DNA from: Thomasclavelia spiroformis DSM 1552
GTDB taxonomy: Bacteria; Bacillota_I; Bacilli_A; Erysipelotrichales; Coprobacillaceae
NCBI RefSeq assembly: GCF_025149465.1
Contig: NZ_CP102275.1
Coordinates: 2,305,596 to 2,369,595, forward strand
DNA length: 64,000 bases
Direction of reading: 5' to 3'
Position 1 is the stretch's first letter. Each line of letters begins with the position of its first letter. The translations under genes were made by a program, and so were the position numbers. Below are positions 15,449 to 24,807 of the stretch, piece after piece. The notes under the pieces are model-generated. The model had not been told where the DNA came from. It ran no database searches and worked only from the letters and a program-made list of their open reading frames with translations.

Positions 15449-16816
15449 TTAAATTTTTTGTAAAAATGTTCGATATGCTAAATACGCTTCATAAACATCA
15501 ACTTTACTTACAATTTCCATTGGTGCATGCATATTTAAAACCGCAACTCCAGCATCAATAACATTCATATTATAATTTCCAAGAATATAAGCGATAGTTC
15601 CGCCACCTCCTTGGTCAACTTTACCAAGCTCTGCAGTTTGATAATAAACATTTTCATCATCTAAGATCTTTCTAATTTGAGCAACATATTCAGGGTTCGC
15701 ATCATTTGATCCACTTTTACCACGAGACCCAGTATATTTGTTAAAAACAATTCCTTTGCCTAAATAAGCAGCATTTTTCTTATCATTAACACTTAAATAT
15801 AAAGGATCTACTCCTGCACTAACATCACTCGATAACATTTTTGAATTAGCCATCGCTTTTCGTGTTTTAATAAAACTGTCAACATCTTGTTTAGATAACA
15901 ATTCACTAACTATATTTTCAAAAAATAAAGAATGTGCTCCGGTTGCTCCAACACTTCCGATTTCTTCTTTATCTACTAATATACAGCAACTAGTATATTC
16001 TGGTAAGTCAATATCCAAAATAGCCATCAATGATGTATACGCACACACTCGATCGTCATGTCCATATCCTGCTACCATACTACGATCAATTCCATAATCA
16101 CGTGCTTTACCACTTGGTACAATTTCAATTTCTGCACTTAAAAAATCTTCTTCTTCAAAATCATATTTTTCTTTTAAAATTCTTAACACATTAGCTTTAA
16201 CTGTATCTTTTTCACTATCTTTTAATGGCATACTTGCTACAGTAACATCTAAATCTTCACCTTCAATTACCTTAGCAGCCTCTTTTTTCAATTGATCAGC
16301 TGATAAATGAACTAATAAATCACTAATTCCAACTACTGGATCATTTTCATCTTCACCAATATTTACATCAATTACGGTTCCATCTTTTTTTACTACTACC
16401 CCAATCATAGATAAAGGAATTGTAACCCATTGATATTTTTTCACACCTCCATAATAGTGTGTATCCAATAAAGCAAATCCCTCACTTTCATATAGCGGAT
16501 TTTGTTTTAAATCTAGTCTAGGTGAATCGATATGCGCCCCTAATATTCTAAGCCCTTTTTCAATTGGTTGTTTACCAATTACAAATAAAGCAATATTTTT
16601 ATTCATATTAGTTACATAAACCTTATCCCCTGGTTTTAAAATATCAACATCATCTAGATTTTTATATCCTGCATCAATTGCTTTAGTAACTACTTCTTTG
16701 ACACATAACCTTTCTGTTTTTCCGTTAGTAATAAATTTTTTATATCCTTCATTAAAATCCATTATTTTTTGGATTTGTTTATCATCATATTTTTCCCATG
16801 CATTTTTTGCGTACAT
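15449..16816 (-). CDS. M18 family aminopeptidase
   Basis: A 455-residue zinc aminopeptidase of the M18 (aminopeptidase I / ApeA) family. Metal-site motifs in order are LGAHIDSPRLD, DKEEIGSVGATG and the late NMHAPMEIVSK; the middle has GYGHDDRVCAYTSL. These enzymes form cytoplasmic dodecamers that trim N-terminal residues from peptides. Length is normal. GGAGAA precedes the ATG. It is a single-gene unit, divergent from the ABC pair at 16954. Confidence 0.95.
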   Translation of the reverse strand: MYAKNAWEKYDDKQIQKIMDFNEGYKKFITNGKTERLCVKEVVTKAIDAGYKNLDDVDILKPGDKVYVTNMNKNIALFVIGKQPIEKGLRILGAHIDSPRLDLKQNPLYESEGFALLDTHYYGGVKKYQWVTIPLSMIGVVVKKDGTVIDVNIGEDENDPVVGISDLLVHLSADQLKKEAAKVIEGEDLDVTVASMPLKDSEKDTVKANVLRILKEKYDFEEEDFLSAEIEIVPSGKARDYGIDRSMVAGYGHDDRVCAYTSLMAILDIDLPEYTSCCILVDKEEIGSVGATGAHSLFFENIVSELLSKQDVDSFIKTRKAMANSKMLSSDVSAGVDPLYLSVNDKKNAAYLGKGIVFNKYTGSRGKSGSNDANPEYVAQIRKILDDENVYYQTAELGKVDQGGGGTIAYILGNYNMNVIDAGVAVLNMHAPMEIVSKVDVYEAYLAYRTFLQKI

Positions 16817-16837
16817 ATAATTCTCCTTTCATTTCTT

Positions 16838-16851
16838 TATACTATAGTATA
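16838..16851. promoter_or_regulatory. 14-bp palindrome upstream of the aminopeptidase
   Basis: TATACTATAGTATA is perfectly self-complementary and lies 22 bp before the aminopeptidase ATG. It contains -10-like hexamers (TATACT, TATAGT) on both strands, so it may be the -10 region itself or a small operator. Confidence 0.4.
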
Positions 16852-16901
16852 CCAATTTCCAATATTTCTCAATCAATATAAATAAATATATAATAGATAA
16901 C

Positions 16902-16930
16902 TTGTTAATTCATATCATTAATTATAAAAT
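16902..16930 (+). promoter_or_regulatory. Promoter of the ABC transporter operon
   Basis: TTGTTA (16902-16907), 17-bp spacer, TAAAAT (16925-16930), followed by AGGAGGGG and the ATG at 16954. The leader is short. Confidence 0.65.
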
Positions 16931-16953
16931 AACATAAAAGGAGGGGATATTTT

Positions 16954-17847
16954 ATGGAGATAATTAAGATCAATAATTTAACTAAAGATTATGGTAATGG
17001 AAAAGGTATTTTTGATGTTACTTTCACAATAAAAAAAGGGGAAATATTTGGTTTTTTAGGACCTAATGGCGCAGGTAAAACAACAACTATTAGACACTTA
17101 TTAGGTTTTATAATTCCAAAAGAAAAAAAATGCATAATTAATAGTCTTGATTGTAATAAAGATATTGATCTTATTCAAAAAAAGATTGGATATATACCTG
17201 GTGAAATTAATTTAATGGAAGAAATTAGCGGTATTCAATTCATTAAATTCATGGCTGATTATCGAGGTATGAAGAATTTAGGAAGAGCAAATGAACTTAT
17301 TAAGCGTTTTGAACTAGATCCTAAGTGCAAGATTAAAAAAATGTCTAAAGGAATGAAGCAAAAAGTAGGCATAGTTGTTGCTTTTATGCATGATCCAGAT
17401 ATTTTAATTTTAGATGAACCGACAAGCGGATTAGATCCATTAATGCAAAATGAGTTTGTAAACCTAATTCTTGAAGAAAAAAAACGTGGTAAAACTATTT
17501 TAATGTCTTCACATATATTCGAAGAAGTTGAAAAAACTTGTAATCGCGTAGGAATTATTAAGCAAGGAAAAATAGTTAGTATTGAAGATATCGATACTTT
17601 AAGAAAATCTAAACATAAAATATATGCTATCACCTTTAAAAACATTAAAGATATTGATAGTTTTAAAAAAGAAAATTTTTCTATTAAAAACATAAATAAT
17701 AATGTCGTTGAAATCGTTATTCAAAATGAAATCAATGAACTTATTGCCTGTTTGAATAATTATCAAATTATAAATCTAGATGTTGTTAATCAAAGTTTAG
17801 AAGAGATCTTTATGCACTTTTATGGAGGTGAAATTGATAATGTTTAA
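16954..17847 (+). CDS. ABC transporter ATP-binding protein
   Basis: A 297-residue ATPase. Walker A is GFLGPNGAGKTTTIRH, the signature is the variant MSKGMKQKVGI, Walker B is DILILDEPTSGLDP, and the H-loop is MSSHIF. About 70 extra residues follow the nucleotide domain, as in ATPases paired with ABC-2 type permeases. AGGAGGGG precedes the ATG. It overlaps the permease gene by 8 bp. The likely role is export of a drug or lipid, but the substrate is unknown. Confidence 0.92.
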   Translation: MEIIKINNLTKDYGNGKGIFDVTFTIKKGEIFGFLGPNGAGKTTTIRHLLGFIIPKEKKCIINSLDCNKDIDLIQKKIGYIPGEINLMEEISGIQFIKFMADYRGMKNLGRANELIKRFELDPKCKIKKMSKGMKQKVGIVVAFMHDPDILILDEPTSGLDPLMQNEFVNLILEEKKRGKTILMSSHIFEEVEKTCNRVGIIKQGKIVSIEDIDTLRKSKHKIYAITFKNIKDIDSFKKENFSIKNINNNVVEIVIQNEINELIACLNNYQIINLDVVNQSLEEIFMHFYGGEIDNV

Positions 17848-18640
17848 TAAAGCTTTATTTAAATTAGAATGGAAAACAAATTATAAAATTTTAATTATTT
17901 TTTGTTTAATCCTAATTATGTATACAACAATTATAATAAGTATGTATGATCCTGAATTAGGCTCTGCATTAGAAGTTTTTTCAAAAAGTATGCCCGAAAT
18001 CATGGCAATGGTAGGAATGAGCGGTACACCTGATACTTTAGTTGATTTTATTACTGAATATTTATATGGATTTATTATGATTGTTTTTCCTTTAATATTT
18101 GGAATTATACTTTCATTGAGATTACTTGTAAAAAAGGTTGATAATGGGGTAATGAGCTATTTACTTAGTAGCGGTGTAAAACGTACAACTGTATGGACTA
18201 CAGAAATGTTAGTAATTGTATCTAATATGTTTGTATTGATTTTGTTTTGCACTGGACTAGGAATTATATGTTCACAAATAATGTTTCCCGATAAATTAGA
18301 TATTTTTGTATATATTTCAATCAATATTGGGGTATATATTTTACACTTAGCTCTTTTAGGAATTTGTTTTATGTGTTCAAGTATTTTTAATGAATATCGT
18401 TTAGCTACATTATTTGGGGCTGGTTTTCCAATTATTTTTATCTTAATTCAAATGTTATCAAATATGGAAGGTAGTATGGAGTGGTTGAAATATATGACGA
18501 TTCTTACTTTATTTGATTCTAATAAATTAATAAGTGGAAATAATGAAGCCTATTTGATGCTAGGAGGATTAGCGATCATCGCTATTATTTGTAGTATTAT
18601 TGGTGCAGTCGTTTTTAAAAGAAAAAGTATGTCATTATAA
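17840..18640 (+). CDS. ABC-2 type transporter permease
   Basis: A membrane protein of 266 residues with six predicted TM segments and a soluble stretch after TM1 (YDPELGSALEVFSKSMPEIM), the usual ABC-2 shape. The start is the ATG at 17840, with GGAGG 11 bp upstream; an earlier in-frame start at 17822 would lie inside the upstream gene and overlap this ribosome site. It works with the ATPase at 16954. A shared hairpin ends the unit. Confidence 0.88.
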   Translation: MFNKALFKLEWKTNYKILIIFCLILIMYTTIIISMYDPELGSALEVFSKSMPEIMAMVGMSGTPDTLVDFITEYLYGFIMIVFPLIFGIILSLRLLVKKVDNGVMSYLLSSGVKRTTVWTTEMLVIVSNMFVLILFCTGLGIICSQIMFPDKLDIFVYISINIGVYILHLALLGICFMCSSIFNEYRLATLFGAGFPIIFILIQMLSNMEGSMEWLKYMTILTLFDSNKLISGNNEAYLMLGGLAIIAIICSIIGAVVFKRKSMSL

Positions 18641-18668
18641 AAGCAAAGGTTGTTATGCCTTTGCTTTT
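18639..18668. terminator. Bidirectional terminator between convergent genes
   Basis: AAAAGCAAAGG (18639-18649) pairs over 11 bp with CCTTTGCTTTT (18658-18668). A and T runs on both sides serve the ABC operon on the plus strand and rqcP on the minus strand. Confidence 0.88.
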
Positions 18669-18933
18669 ATATATTACGTTCAATTCTTTGTTCATTAATT
18701 ATCTCATAAAGCATTGTACTGTCTTCTTTTAATACATGCTCTTTTAGTTCTTTAACTTTAACTGTTAATAAGCTACGTCCAAATTCAATCTCAATTTCAT
18801 CACCAACTTTAAGTTTAGTGCTAGGTTTAGCTATTTTTCCATTAACTTTAACTCGTGAACTTTCGCTTATTTCTTTAGACAAAGTTCTTCTTTTGATAAT
18901 TCTTGAAACTTTTAAAAATTTATCTAATCTCAT
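18667..18933 (-). CDS. rqcP: RqcP (YabO), S4-domain RNA-binding protein
   Basis: An 88-residue S4 protein: [21 protein letters not shown], then [25 protein letters not shown]. This matches YabO/RqcP, which stabilises the P-site tRNA during poly-alanine tailing by RqcH on stalled 50S subunits. In Bacillus yabO stands next to yabP; here it is 12 kb away and follows the pyrophosphatase gene by 1 bp. Confidence 0.9.
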   Translation of the reverse strand: MRLDKFLKVSRIIKRRTLSKEISESSRVKVNGKIAKPSTKLKVGDEIEIEFGRSLLTVKVKELKEHVLKEDSTMLYEIINEQRIERNI

Positions 18934-18934
18934 T

Positions 18935-20575
18935 TTATTTACTCATCACCGTAGTAATAGCTGGAACAACTTGTTTTTTACGAGAAATAACACCATTTAA
19001 TGTTGCTTGATAATCATTTAAGCTAATATCAAATGCCTGTTCAACCAATTGTGGTTTTGGTCCAGCTACAAAAATTTCACTATTTGCATTGATAATATCT
19101 GTTAATAATAGTAATGTAAATTCTAAATTATTATCTTCAGCGAATTTATTCATATATTCTAACATTTCTTCTTTGTATGGTAAAAAGCCTTCAATATCCA
19201 TTGAATTAACTTGTCCAACTCCTACAGTTCCTGTTTCAAATGAAAACTTTTTAAAATCTTGATTAAAAATTTCCTCAACTGTCTTACCAACTAATGAAGT
19301 TCCTGCTTTAAACATTTCCATAGCAAATTCTTCAATATCAACGCCCGCAATTTTAGCTAACTTACGTGCTGTTTTAGTATCAACAGGTGTACATGTTGGT
19401 GATTTAAATAATAATGTATCAGAAATAACTGCCCCTAATAACGCTCCTGCAATAGATTGTGGTATTTCAATATCATTTTCATCAAAGATCTTTGTAACAA
19501 TAGTTGCAGTTGAACCTAATGGTTCACCTCTAAATAATAAAGGTCCCACAGTTTGAATATCAGCAACTCGATGATGATCAACAATTTCAAGAATATCAGC
19601 TTCATCAATACCTGGAATTGATTGCCCTCTTTCATTATGATCAACTAAAACAACCTTTTTTCTTAAACCTTTCAATAAAGCAAAACGAGAAATACTACCT
19701 ACACAACGATTATTTAAATCAAGTACAGGATAACTACGATATCTAGTTTCACTCATTACTTCTTTTACATGATCTAATGTATCATCAGTAGTAAATAGTT
19801 TTAAATCACCTTTTTGCATAATATATTCAACTGGAATTGCTTGAATAATTTGTTGTGATGTTAAATATGTATTATATGGTGTAGAAATAACACTAATTCC
19901 TTTTTCTTTTAATTTATCTAACATAGTAGCATCAACATCTAAAGAACCTGTCAAAATAATTAAAGATACATCTGCTTCAATCATTGAATTAACTGCATCT
20001 TCACGATCTCCTCCAACAATAACAATATCACCAGATTTAATACGCTTTTTAGCTTCTTCACCACGCATTGCCGCAATATGTAAATCACCTTCAATAAATT
20101 TTAGATCTTGATTTAAATAAAGAATTGAAGCTTCTAATGTATCAATGACATTTTCAATTGGTGTATGAGCTTCTTTTAGTAAACTGCTATCCCATTTTTC
20201 CATATATCCTTCAACAATATTAGAAGTTGATAATAATCCTAACAATTGTCCATGATCATCTAAAATTGGAGCAGACTTTAAATTTTGTTGCTTCATTAAA
20301 GACCAAGCTGTTTTTAATGTCAACTCTTTAGAAAAAACAGTTACTTTATCATAATTTAAATCTTCAACTTTTTGTTTAACTGTTTTTAATAACATTGGGA
20401 TTTCAATATGAAATCTCTTTAAAATATATTCAGTTTCACGATTAATTTCTCCTAATCTAACAGGAATCGCATTATAACGATCAAGTGCTTTCAATAAATA
20501 AGCATAACCGATTGCTGAACAAATAGAATCTGTATCGGGATTTCTATGTCCACTTACATAAACTAATTCTTTCAT
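18935..20575 (-). CDS. Manganese-dependent inorganic pyrophosphatase with CBS/DRTGG regulatory insert
   Basis: A 546-residue family II PPase that hydrolyses pyrophosphate. The N-terminal DHH motif is [19 protein letters not shown]; after it lies a long insert with two CBS domains (about 70-125 and 250-300) flanking a DRTGG-like domain ([20 protein letters not shown]). The DHH core resumes with [19 protein letters not shown] and the SRKK segment of the DHHA2 domain. In such CBS-PPases, AMP and ADP inhibit and ATP or Ap4A activate. It forms an operon with rqcP. Confidence 0.93.
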   Translation of the reverse strand: MKELVYVSGHRNPDTDSICSAIGYAYLLKALDRYNAIPVRLGEINRETEYILKRFHIEIPMLLKTVKQKVEDLNYDKVTVFSKELTLKTAWSLMKQQNLKSAPILDDHGQLLGLLSTSNIVEGYMEKWDSSLLKEAHTPIENVIDTLEASILYLNQDLKFIEGDLHIAAMRGEEAKKRIKSGDIVIVGGDREDAVNSMIEADVSLIILTGSLDVDATMLDKLKEKGISVISTPYNTYLTSQQIIQAIPVEYIMQKGDLKLFTTDDTLDHVKEVMSETRYRSYPVLDLNNRCVGSISRFALLKGLRKKVVLVDHNERGQSIPGIDEADILEIVDHHRVADIQTVGPLLFRGEPLGSTATIVTKIFDENDIEIPQSIAGALLGAVISDTLLFKSPTCTPVDTKTARKLAKIAGVDIEEFAMEMFKAGTSLVGKTVEEIFNQDFKKFSFETGTVGVGQVNSMDIEGFLPYKEEMLEYMNKFAEDNNLEFTLLLLTDIINANSEIFVAGPKPQLVEQAFDISLNDYQATLNGVISRKKQVVPAITTVMSK

Positions 20576-20584
20576 TTTAACCTC

Positions 20585-21250
20585 CTATTTTTCCATCTTT
20601 TTTAAATAACGATAAACTGTCGGTTCAGAAACTGCTAGTTTTTCTGCAACTAACACAATCGCTCCTTTAACCTTAAAAGTTCCTTTTTCCTGTAAATATT
20701 TTACAACTTTTATTTTCTCATCCACATTTAAACGTTCTGCCAAGAAATAACTAGGAAATCCCATTTTTTCAAGGCATTCTTTAACATACATATCAATCAT
20801 TTCATCTAAAGGAGAAGATAAAATTTCAACTGGATTGTCCATTTTAAACTCAATATCTTTTTCATCTTTAATCCCTAAAATTTTCTTGATTGTAGAAGTC
20901 AAATATTCAAAATCAGAGATATTTACATTAACACATAACATCCCTACTGGCAACTCTTTACCTTCTTCTTTAATAAAGTAAGTAGCTGCTCTCATTAACT
21001 TACCATCAGGTCCAGTTGTCTTATAATTTAAAACATAATCATGATCTAGATATTGTTTATCATCTAAATAATGCATTGATAAATTAGATAACTTAGCTCC
21101 TATTTCCCTTCCAGAATTATGATTATTTGCAATTGCAACAATTTCTTGCTCTTTAGAAGTTAAATCATGTAAAGCAATCTCTACATTATCCCCTAGAGCT
21201 TTTCCTAAGAATTCTACCATTGCTGCATATGGCTCTAAGTATTTATACAT
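20585..21250 (-). CDS. YheO/DauR-type transcriptional regulator (PAS plus HTH)
   Basis: A 221-residue protein. The N-terminal domain (about 1-115) matches the YheO-like PAS domain, with LGDNVEIALHDLTSKEQEIVAIANNHNSGREIG. The C-terminal domain (about 160-221) is its usual HTH with VAEKLAVSEPTVYRYLKKM as recognition region. Members respond to unknown small molecules; DauR controls D-arginine catabolism. The gene lies 9 bp before the pyrophosphatase start, so both may be co-transcribed. Confidence 0.88.
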   Translation of the reverse strand: MYKYLEPYAAMVEFLGKALGDNVEIALHDLTSKEQEIVAIANNHNSGREIGAKLSNLSMHYLDDKQYLDHDYVLNYKTTGPDGKLMRAATYFIKEEGKELPVGMLCVNVNISDFEYLTSTIKKILGIKDEKDIEFKMDNPVEILSSPLDEMIDMYVKECLEKMGFPSYFLAERLNVDEKIKVVKYLQEKGTFKVKGAIVLVAEKLAVSEPTVYRYLKKMEK

Positions 21251-21337
21251 CTTTACTTATCACTCCTTCATTGCAATTATACACGAATATTAAAAAAAAT
21301 AGTAGCGTTTTTTATCACGATAATAAATTCTTTTATT

Positions 21338-21922
21338 TCAAAAGTTTTTACCCAAACAATATGCTCGTTTTAAATTATTATTAAAATTATTACTTCGATT
21401 TACATAATCTCTAGACATTCGATCAAACACAACCATTTCCTTCTCTTTACTCCTATTTCCTATTCGATTTTCAAACATTATTACTTTCATCGCCTCTACT
21501 TCTGCTTGTCTAATTGGCTCATTTAAATCACCACCCATAGTAACTAACATCAATACCTTATCTAATTGCTTCATACTTGCATTATTACCATAAGCAAATC
21601 CATAAGTCCAAACTCGCTGAAACCATCCAACTAATTTACTAGGAGCTTCACCCCAAAATATCGGATAAATAAATACTAAAGCATCATTTTGATTAATTAA
21701 TTGCTGAAATTTTTTTACATCATCTAAAATATCTATCTTTTCATTATGAAATGCTTCTCTTAAATATTCACTTTCACTAAATGTTTCTTTAAAATCTAAA
21801 GCATATAAATCTAATAAAGTATATTCATGATTTCCATCATGTAATCCTCTAATAAATTCATTTTTAACTTCATATGTAAAACTATTATTACTTGGATGAC
21901 AATATATAACTAATACCTTCAT
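21338..21922 (-). CDS. NAD(P)H:quinone oxidoreductase, flavodoxin fold
   Basis: A 194-residue Kef-associated/MdaB-type reductase. It begins with MKVLVIYCHPSNNSFTYEV, has DALVFIYPIFWGEAPSKLVGWFQRVW in the middle and LVTMGG later, typical of FMN-binding two-electron quinone reductases. Single gene; the 87 bp between it and the regulator have no clear hairpin. Confidence 0.88.
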   Translation of the reverse strand: MKVLVIYCHPSNNSFTYEVKNEFIRGLHDGNHEYTLLDLYALDFKETFSESEYLREAFHNEKIDILDDVKKFQQLINQNDALVFIYPIFWGEAPSKLVGWFQRVWTYGFAYGNNASMKQLDKVLMLVTMGGDLNEPIRQAEVEAMKVIMFENRIGNRSKEKEMVVFDRMSRDYVNRSNNFNNNLKRAYCLGKNF

Positions 21923-22041
21923 AATTCCTCCTTTTTTATATTATATCAAGTAAACTGAGAAAATTCTTATTTAATTATTATCAAACTTTAAGGTATAAAT
22001 CATTAAAATAGGTTATTATATAGTCGAGAGGAGGGATAGTA

Positions 22042-22365
22042 ATGCAAATACTTTCAAAGTATAAAAAACAATTAATTATAAGTATTTCAATAATAATGGT
22101 TATAATTATTATTATTGGGATATACATCCTTCATACAACTCTTACAAACATCAATTATTCGAAAAGTCAAGCGCATTTAATCGCATTAAGAACTTTTTCA
22201 GGAACTATTATTTCTTCTAATATAGATTATGATGATTTTCAAATTTATTATGATTTAGAAATTCAAAACTCTAATCAAGAAGTAGTAGATGTTGTTATTA
22301 ATGCTAAAGATGGTAAAATTGTTAGTTATGAATACGAGGAGGGATATAATGATATTGATTATTGA
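22042..22365 (+). CDS. Membrane-anchored PepSY-like protein
   Basis: A 107-residue protein: a basic start, one TM helix at about 11-30, then an external PepSY-like domain with SKSQAHLIALRTF, YYDLEIQNSNQEV and DVVINAKDGKIVSYE. The last element is the usual PepSY end. GAGGAGGG precedes the ATG. Its 3' end overlaps the response regulator start by 17 bp. It may modulate the two-component system encoded next; this is inference from position. Confidence 0.8.
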   Translation: MQILSKYKKQLIISISIIMVIIIIIGIYILHTTLTNINYSKSQAHLIALRTFSGTIISSNIDYDDFQIYYDLEIQNSNQEVVDVVINAKDGKIVSYEYEEGYNDIDY

Positions 22366-22999
22366 AGATGAAAAAAATATCTCTAATTTATTAAAGCTAG
22401 AATTAACACATGCAAATTATGAATGTGATCAAGCTTTTGATGGTGAAAGTGGTCTAAACAAGGCTCTTAATCAAGATTATGAATTGATTCTTCTTGATTT
22501 GATGTTACCTAGAATCAATGGAATTGAAGTATGCCGGCAACTTCGTTTAAAAAAACAAACACCTATTATTATGCTGACAGCTAGAGACGAAGTCATGGAT
22601 AAAGTAAATGGCTTACAAGTGGGAGCTGATGATTATTTAGCTAAACCATTTGCAATGGAAGAACTGCTCGCCAGAATAAATGCGTTGTTAAGAAGAGTTT
22701 CAAACCAAAATAAATCATTAAAATATAAATATGGTGAAATTGAAATCGATGTTATAAACCATCATGTGAAATTTAAAGATGAAACAATTACTCTTACTAC
22801 AACAGAATTTGATTTATTAAGTTTATTAGTTCAAAATGGTGGAAATATTGTAACAAAAAATGATATTTTAAATAAAGTTTGGGGTTATGAGAAAAATGTT
22901 TCTACTAATGTTGTAGAAGTTTATATTCGCTATCTTAGAAATAAATTAGCAGGTATTAATATAGAAACTATTCGTGGAATAGGATATCGACTAGTATGA
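22349..22999 (+). CDS. OmpR-family response regulator
   Basis: 216 residues from the ATG at 22349, which has GAGGAGGG 6 bp upstream; earlier in-frame starts fall inside the PepSY gene. Receiver domain: MILIIEDEKN, phospho-acceptor Asp in LILLDLMLPRINGIEV, and the Lys in DDYLAKPFAMEEL. The C-terminal winged helix ends RYLRNKLAGINIETIRGIGYRLV. It overlaps the kinase gene by 4 bp. Confidence 0.94.
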   Translation: MILIIEDEKNISNLLKLELTHANYECDQAFDGESGLNKALNQDYELILLDLMLPRINGIEVCRQLRLKKQTPIIMLTARDEVMDKVNGLQVGADDYLAKPFAMEELLARINALLRRVSNQNKSLKYKYGEIEIDVINHHVKFKDETITLTTTEFDLLSLLVQNGGNIVTKNDILNKVWGYEKNVSTNVVEVYIRYLRNKLAGINIETIRGIGYRLV

Positions 23000-24066
23000 A
23001 AAAAAATAAATCTTTTCGTTTTCAACTAACATTTTCAACTTCGCTAATTATTATGAGTTTTATTGGTATATTTAGTTTAATCTTACTTGTATATATGACA
23101 TATTATCTACTTATAATTAGTAAAATATATACTATGGATGAAAATGTTATGACACCTATCGCTAGTATTATTATATTATTATTATTTATTCTTGCAATTA
23201 CAGCTTTGATAAGCAGTATTATTTGTGGAATTACAATTAGCGATAAATATTTAAAAACCGTTAATAAATTTAATAACAACGTTAAACAAATAAAAAAAGA
23301 TGGTTTAAAACATCGTTTACAAATAGAAGGTAATGATGAGTTAGGTCAATTAGGTAAAGAATTCAATGATGTTTTAGATCAATTAGAAACATCTTTAAAT
23401 CAACAAAACCAATTTGTAAGTGATGCTTCACATGAATTAAAAACTCCTTTAGCTATTATCAAAGGAAACTTAGACATGTTACTTCGCTGGGGAAAAGATG
23501 ATCCTGAAATACTTAATTCTTCATTAGAAATTTCTAGTAAAGAGGCTGATCGATTAATTATGTTGTGTAATGAATTACTTCATTTAACAAGAGAGATGAA
23601 GGTCAAATGTAAAGAAGCCATTAATATCATTCCAATTATTAATCAAATTATAAAAGAATTTGAAGAATTACATCCAGATTTCACTTTTACGATAACTATT
23701 GATTCTAAGAAGAAAATTTGGATTACTGAAGAACATTTACGACAACTGTTAATTATACTATTAGACAATGCTGTAAAGTATTCTAAAGCTGATAATAAAA
23801 AAATTGAATTGAAATTCATAAATTATGAATTAAAAGTTAAAGATTATGGTATAGGTATTGAAGAAAGTAAAATAAATTACATTTTCAATCGTTTTTATAA
23901 AACAGATGAATCACGGGTTAAAAACAGTAACAGTTTTGGCTTAGGTTTAGCTATTGCTAAAAGACTATGCGATCATTATGGTTTTAAAATTAGTGTTATT
24001 AGTAAACTTAATGAGTATAGTGAATTTACAATAAATTTAAAAAAAGAAGAGGAGAAAGACTTATGA
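22996..24066 (+). CDS. Sensor histidine kinase
   Basis: 356 residues, two TM helices (about 12-38 and 53-80) with a very short outer loop, so the sensor part is probably intramembrane or relies on partners. A HAMP-like linker follows, then the H-box SDASHELKTPLAIIKGN, N-box LLDNAVKYSKAD, and the G-boxes YGIGIEE and SFGLGLAIAKRLC. It is ArlS-like. The gene overlaps both neighbours by 4 bp. Confidence 0.93.
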   Translation: MKKNKSFRFQLTFSTSLIIMSFIGIFSLILLVYMTYYLLIISKIYTMDENVMTPIASIIILLLFILAITALISSIICGITISDKYLKTVNKFNNNVKQIKKDGLKHRLQIEGNDELGQLGKEFNDVLDQLETSLNQQNQFVSDASHELKTPLAIIKGNLDMLLRWGKDDPEILNSSLEISSKEADRLIMLCNELLHLTREMKVKCKEAINIIPIINQIIKEFEELHPDFTFTITIDSKKKIWITEEHLRQLLIILLDNAVKYSKADNKKIELKFINYELKVKDYGIGIEESKINYIFNRFYKTDESRVKNSNSFGLGLAIAKRLCDHYGFKISVISKLNEYSEFTINLKKEEEKDL

Positions 24067-24602
24067 AAAAATTAATCACATTATTATTTGTTACATTTAT
24101 TTTAGTAGGATGCAGCAATGCTTCAACTAAAACAATCACATTAGATGAAGCACAAGAAATTGCTTTAGCTGAAGTAGATGGTAAAGTTACTAGAGCAGTT
24201 GAAGAAACAGATGATGGACGTAGTTATTATGAATTTGATATCATCACAAATGACCAAAAACACGAACTTGAAGTTGACGCATCATCAGGTAAAATTACTA
24301 AAAATGAAATAGATGAAGATTATGTTCCATCTACAACTGATACAAATAACCAAACAACAAATAACCAAACAACAAATAACCAAACAACAAATAATCAAAC
24401 TACAATTATCAGCAATGAAGAAGCTCAAAAAATTGCTATGGATCGTGTTGGAAATAATGGTTATTTAGTAAAATGTGAATTAGACAATGATGATGGTAGA
24501 CAAGTATATGAAATAGAAATTAAAAATGGTAGAATTGAATACAATATTGATATTGATGCTGTTTCTGGTGAGATTATTAAATATGAAGAAGATCATGATT
24601 AG
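24063..24602 (+). CDS. PepSY-domain lipoprotein
   Basis: A 179-residue lipoprotein with lipobox LVGC at 14-17. It has two PepSY domains (about 25-90 and 118-176), each with the pattern DEAQEIALAEV ... YEFDI ... VDASSGKI, joined by a Thr/Asn/Gln linker made of four NNQTT repeats. PepSY domains bind peptides or inhibit proteases; here the protein is likely an extracytoplasmic partner or target of the two-component system that ends 4 bp into it. Confidence 0.9.
   Translation: MKKLITLLFVTFILVGCSNASTKTITLDEAQEIALAEVDGKVTRAVEETDDGRSYYEFDIITNDQKHELEVDASSGKITKNEIDEDYVPSTTDTNNQTTNNQTTNNQTTNNQTTIISNEEAQKIAMDRVGNNGYLVKCELDNDDGRQVYEIEIKNGRIEYNIDIDAVSGEIIKYEEDHD
24344..24403 (+). repeat. Four 15-bp tandem repeats in the PepSY linker
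   Basis: Unit AAATAACCAAACAAC occurs four times in a row, the last with two changes. It codes for the NNQTT linker. Copy number could vary by slippage without breaking the frame. Confidence 0.9.
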
Positions 24603-24634
24603 AGTTATAACAAAAAATAGTTCTTATACTATTT

Positions 24635-24654
24635 AGAGCGTTATAGCTCTTTTT
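24635..24654 (+). terminator. First terminator after the PepSY/two-component operon
   Basis: AGAGC, 6-nt loop, GCTCT, then TTTT. Confidence 0.65.
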
Positions 24655-24670
24655 ACATAAATTAAAAATG

Positions 24671-24705
24671 TCTTAAAGAATAGCTATTTTTCTTTAAGAT
24701 TTTTT
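24671..24705 (+). terminator. Second terminator after the PepSY/two-component operon
   Basis: TCTTAAAGA (24671-24679) pairs with TCTTTAAGA (24691-24699) and is followed by six T. Confidence 0.78.
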
Positions 24706-24770
24706 AAACATATCTAATTATTTTTATACTGATATTTAGATTATAAAGTAGATAAAATATTATTATATCG

Positions 24771-24791
24771 AAAAAGCACTCAAACGAGTGC
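24771..24791 (-). terminator. Terminator of nfnAB
   Basis: Minus strand GCACTC (24791-24786), loop of 4, GAGTGC (24781-24776), then TTTTTCG. Confidence 0.85.
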
Positions 24792-24807
24792 CTATTTTTT
24801 ACTATAA

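Noticed and set aside
24344-24403. Short regular repeats that might suggest a CRISPR array
   Set aside because: The units are contiguous 15-mers without spacers and encode the NNQTT linker in frame.
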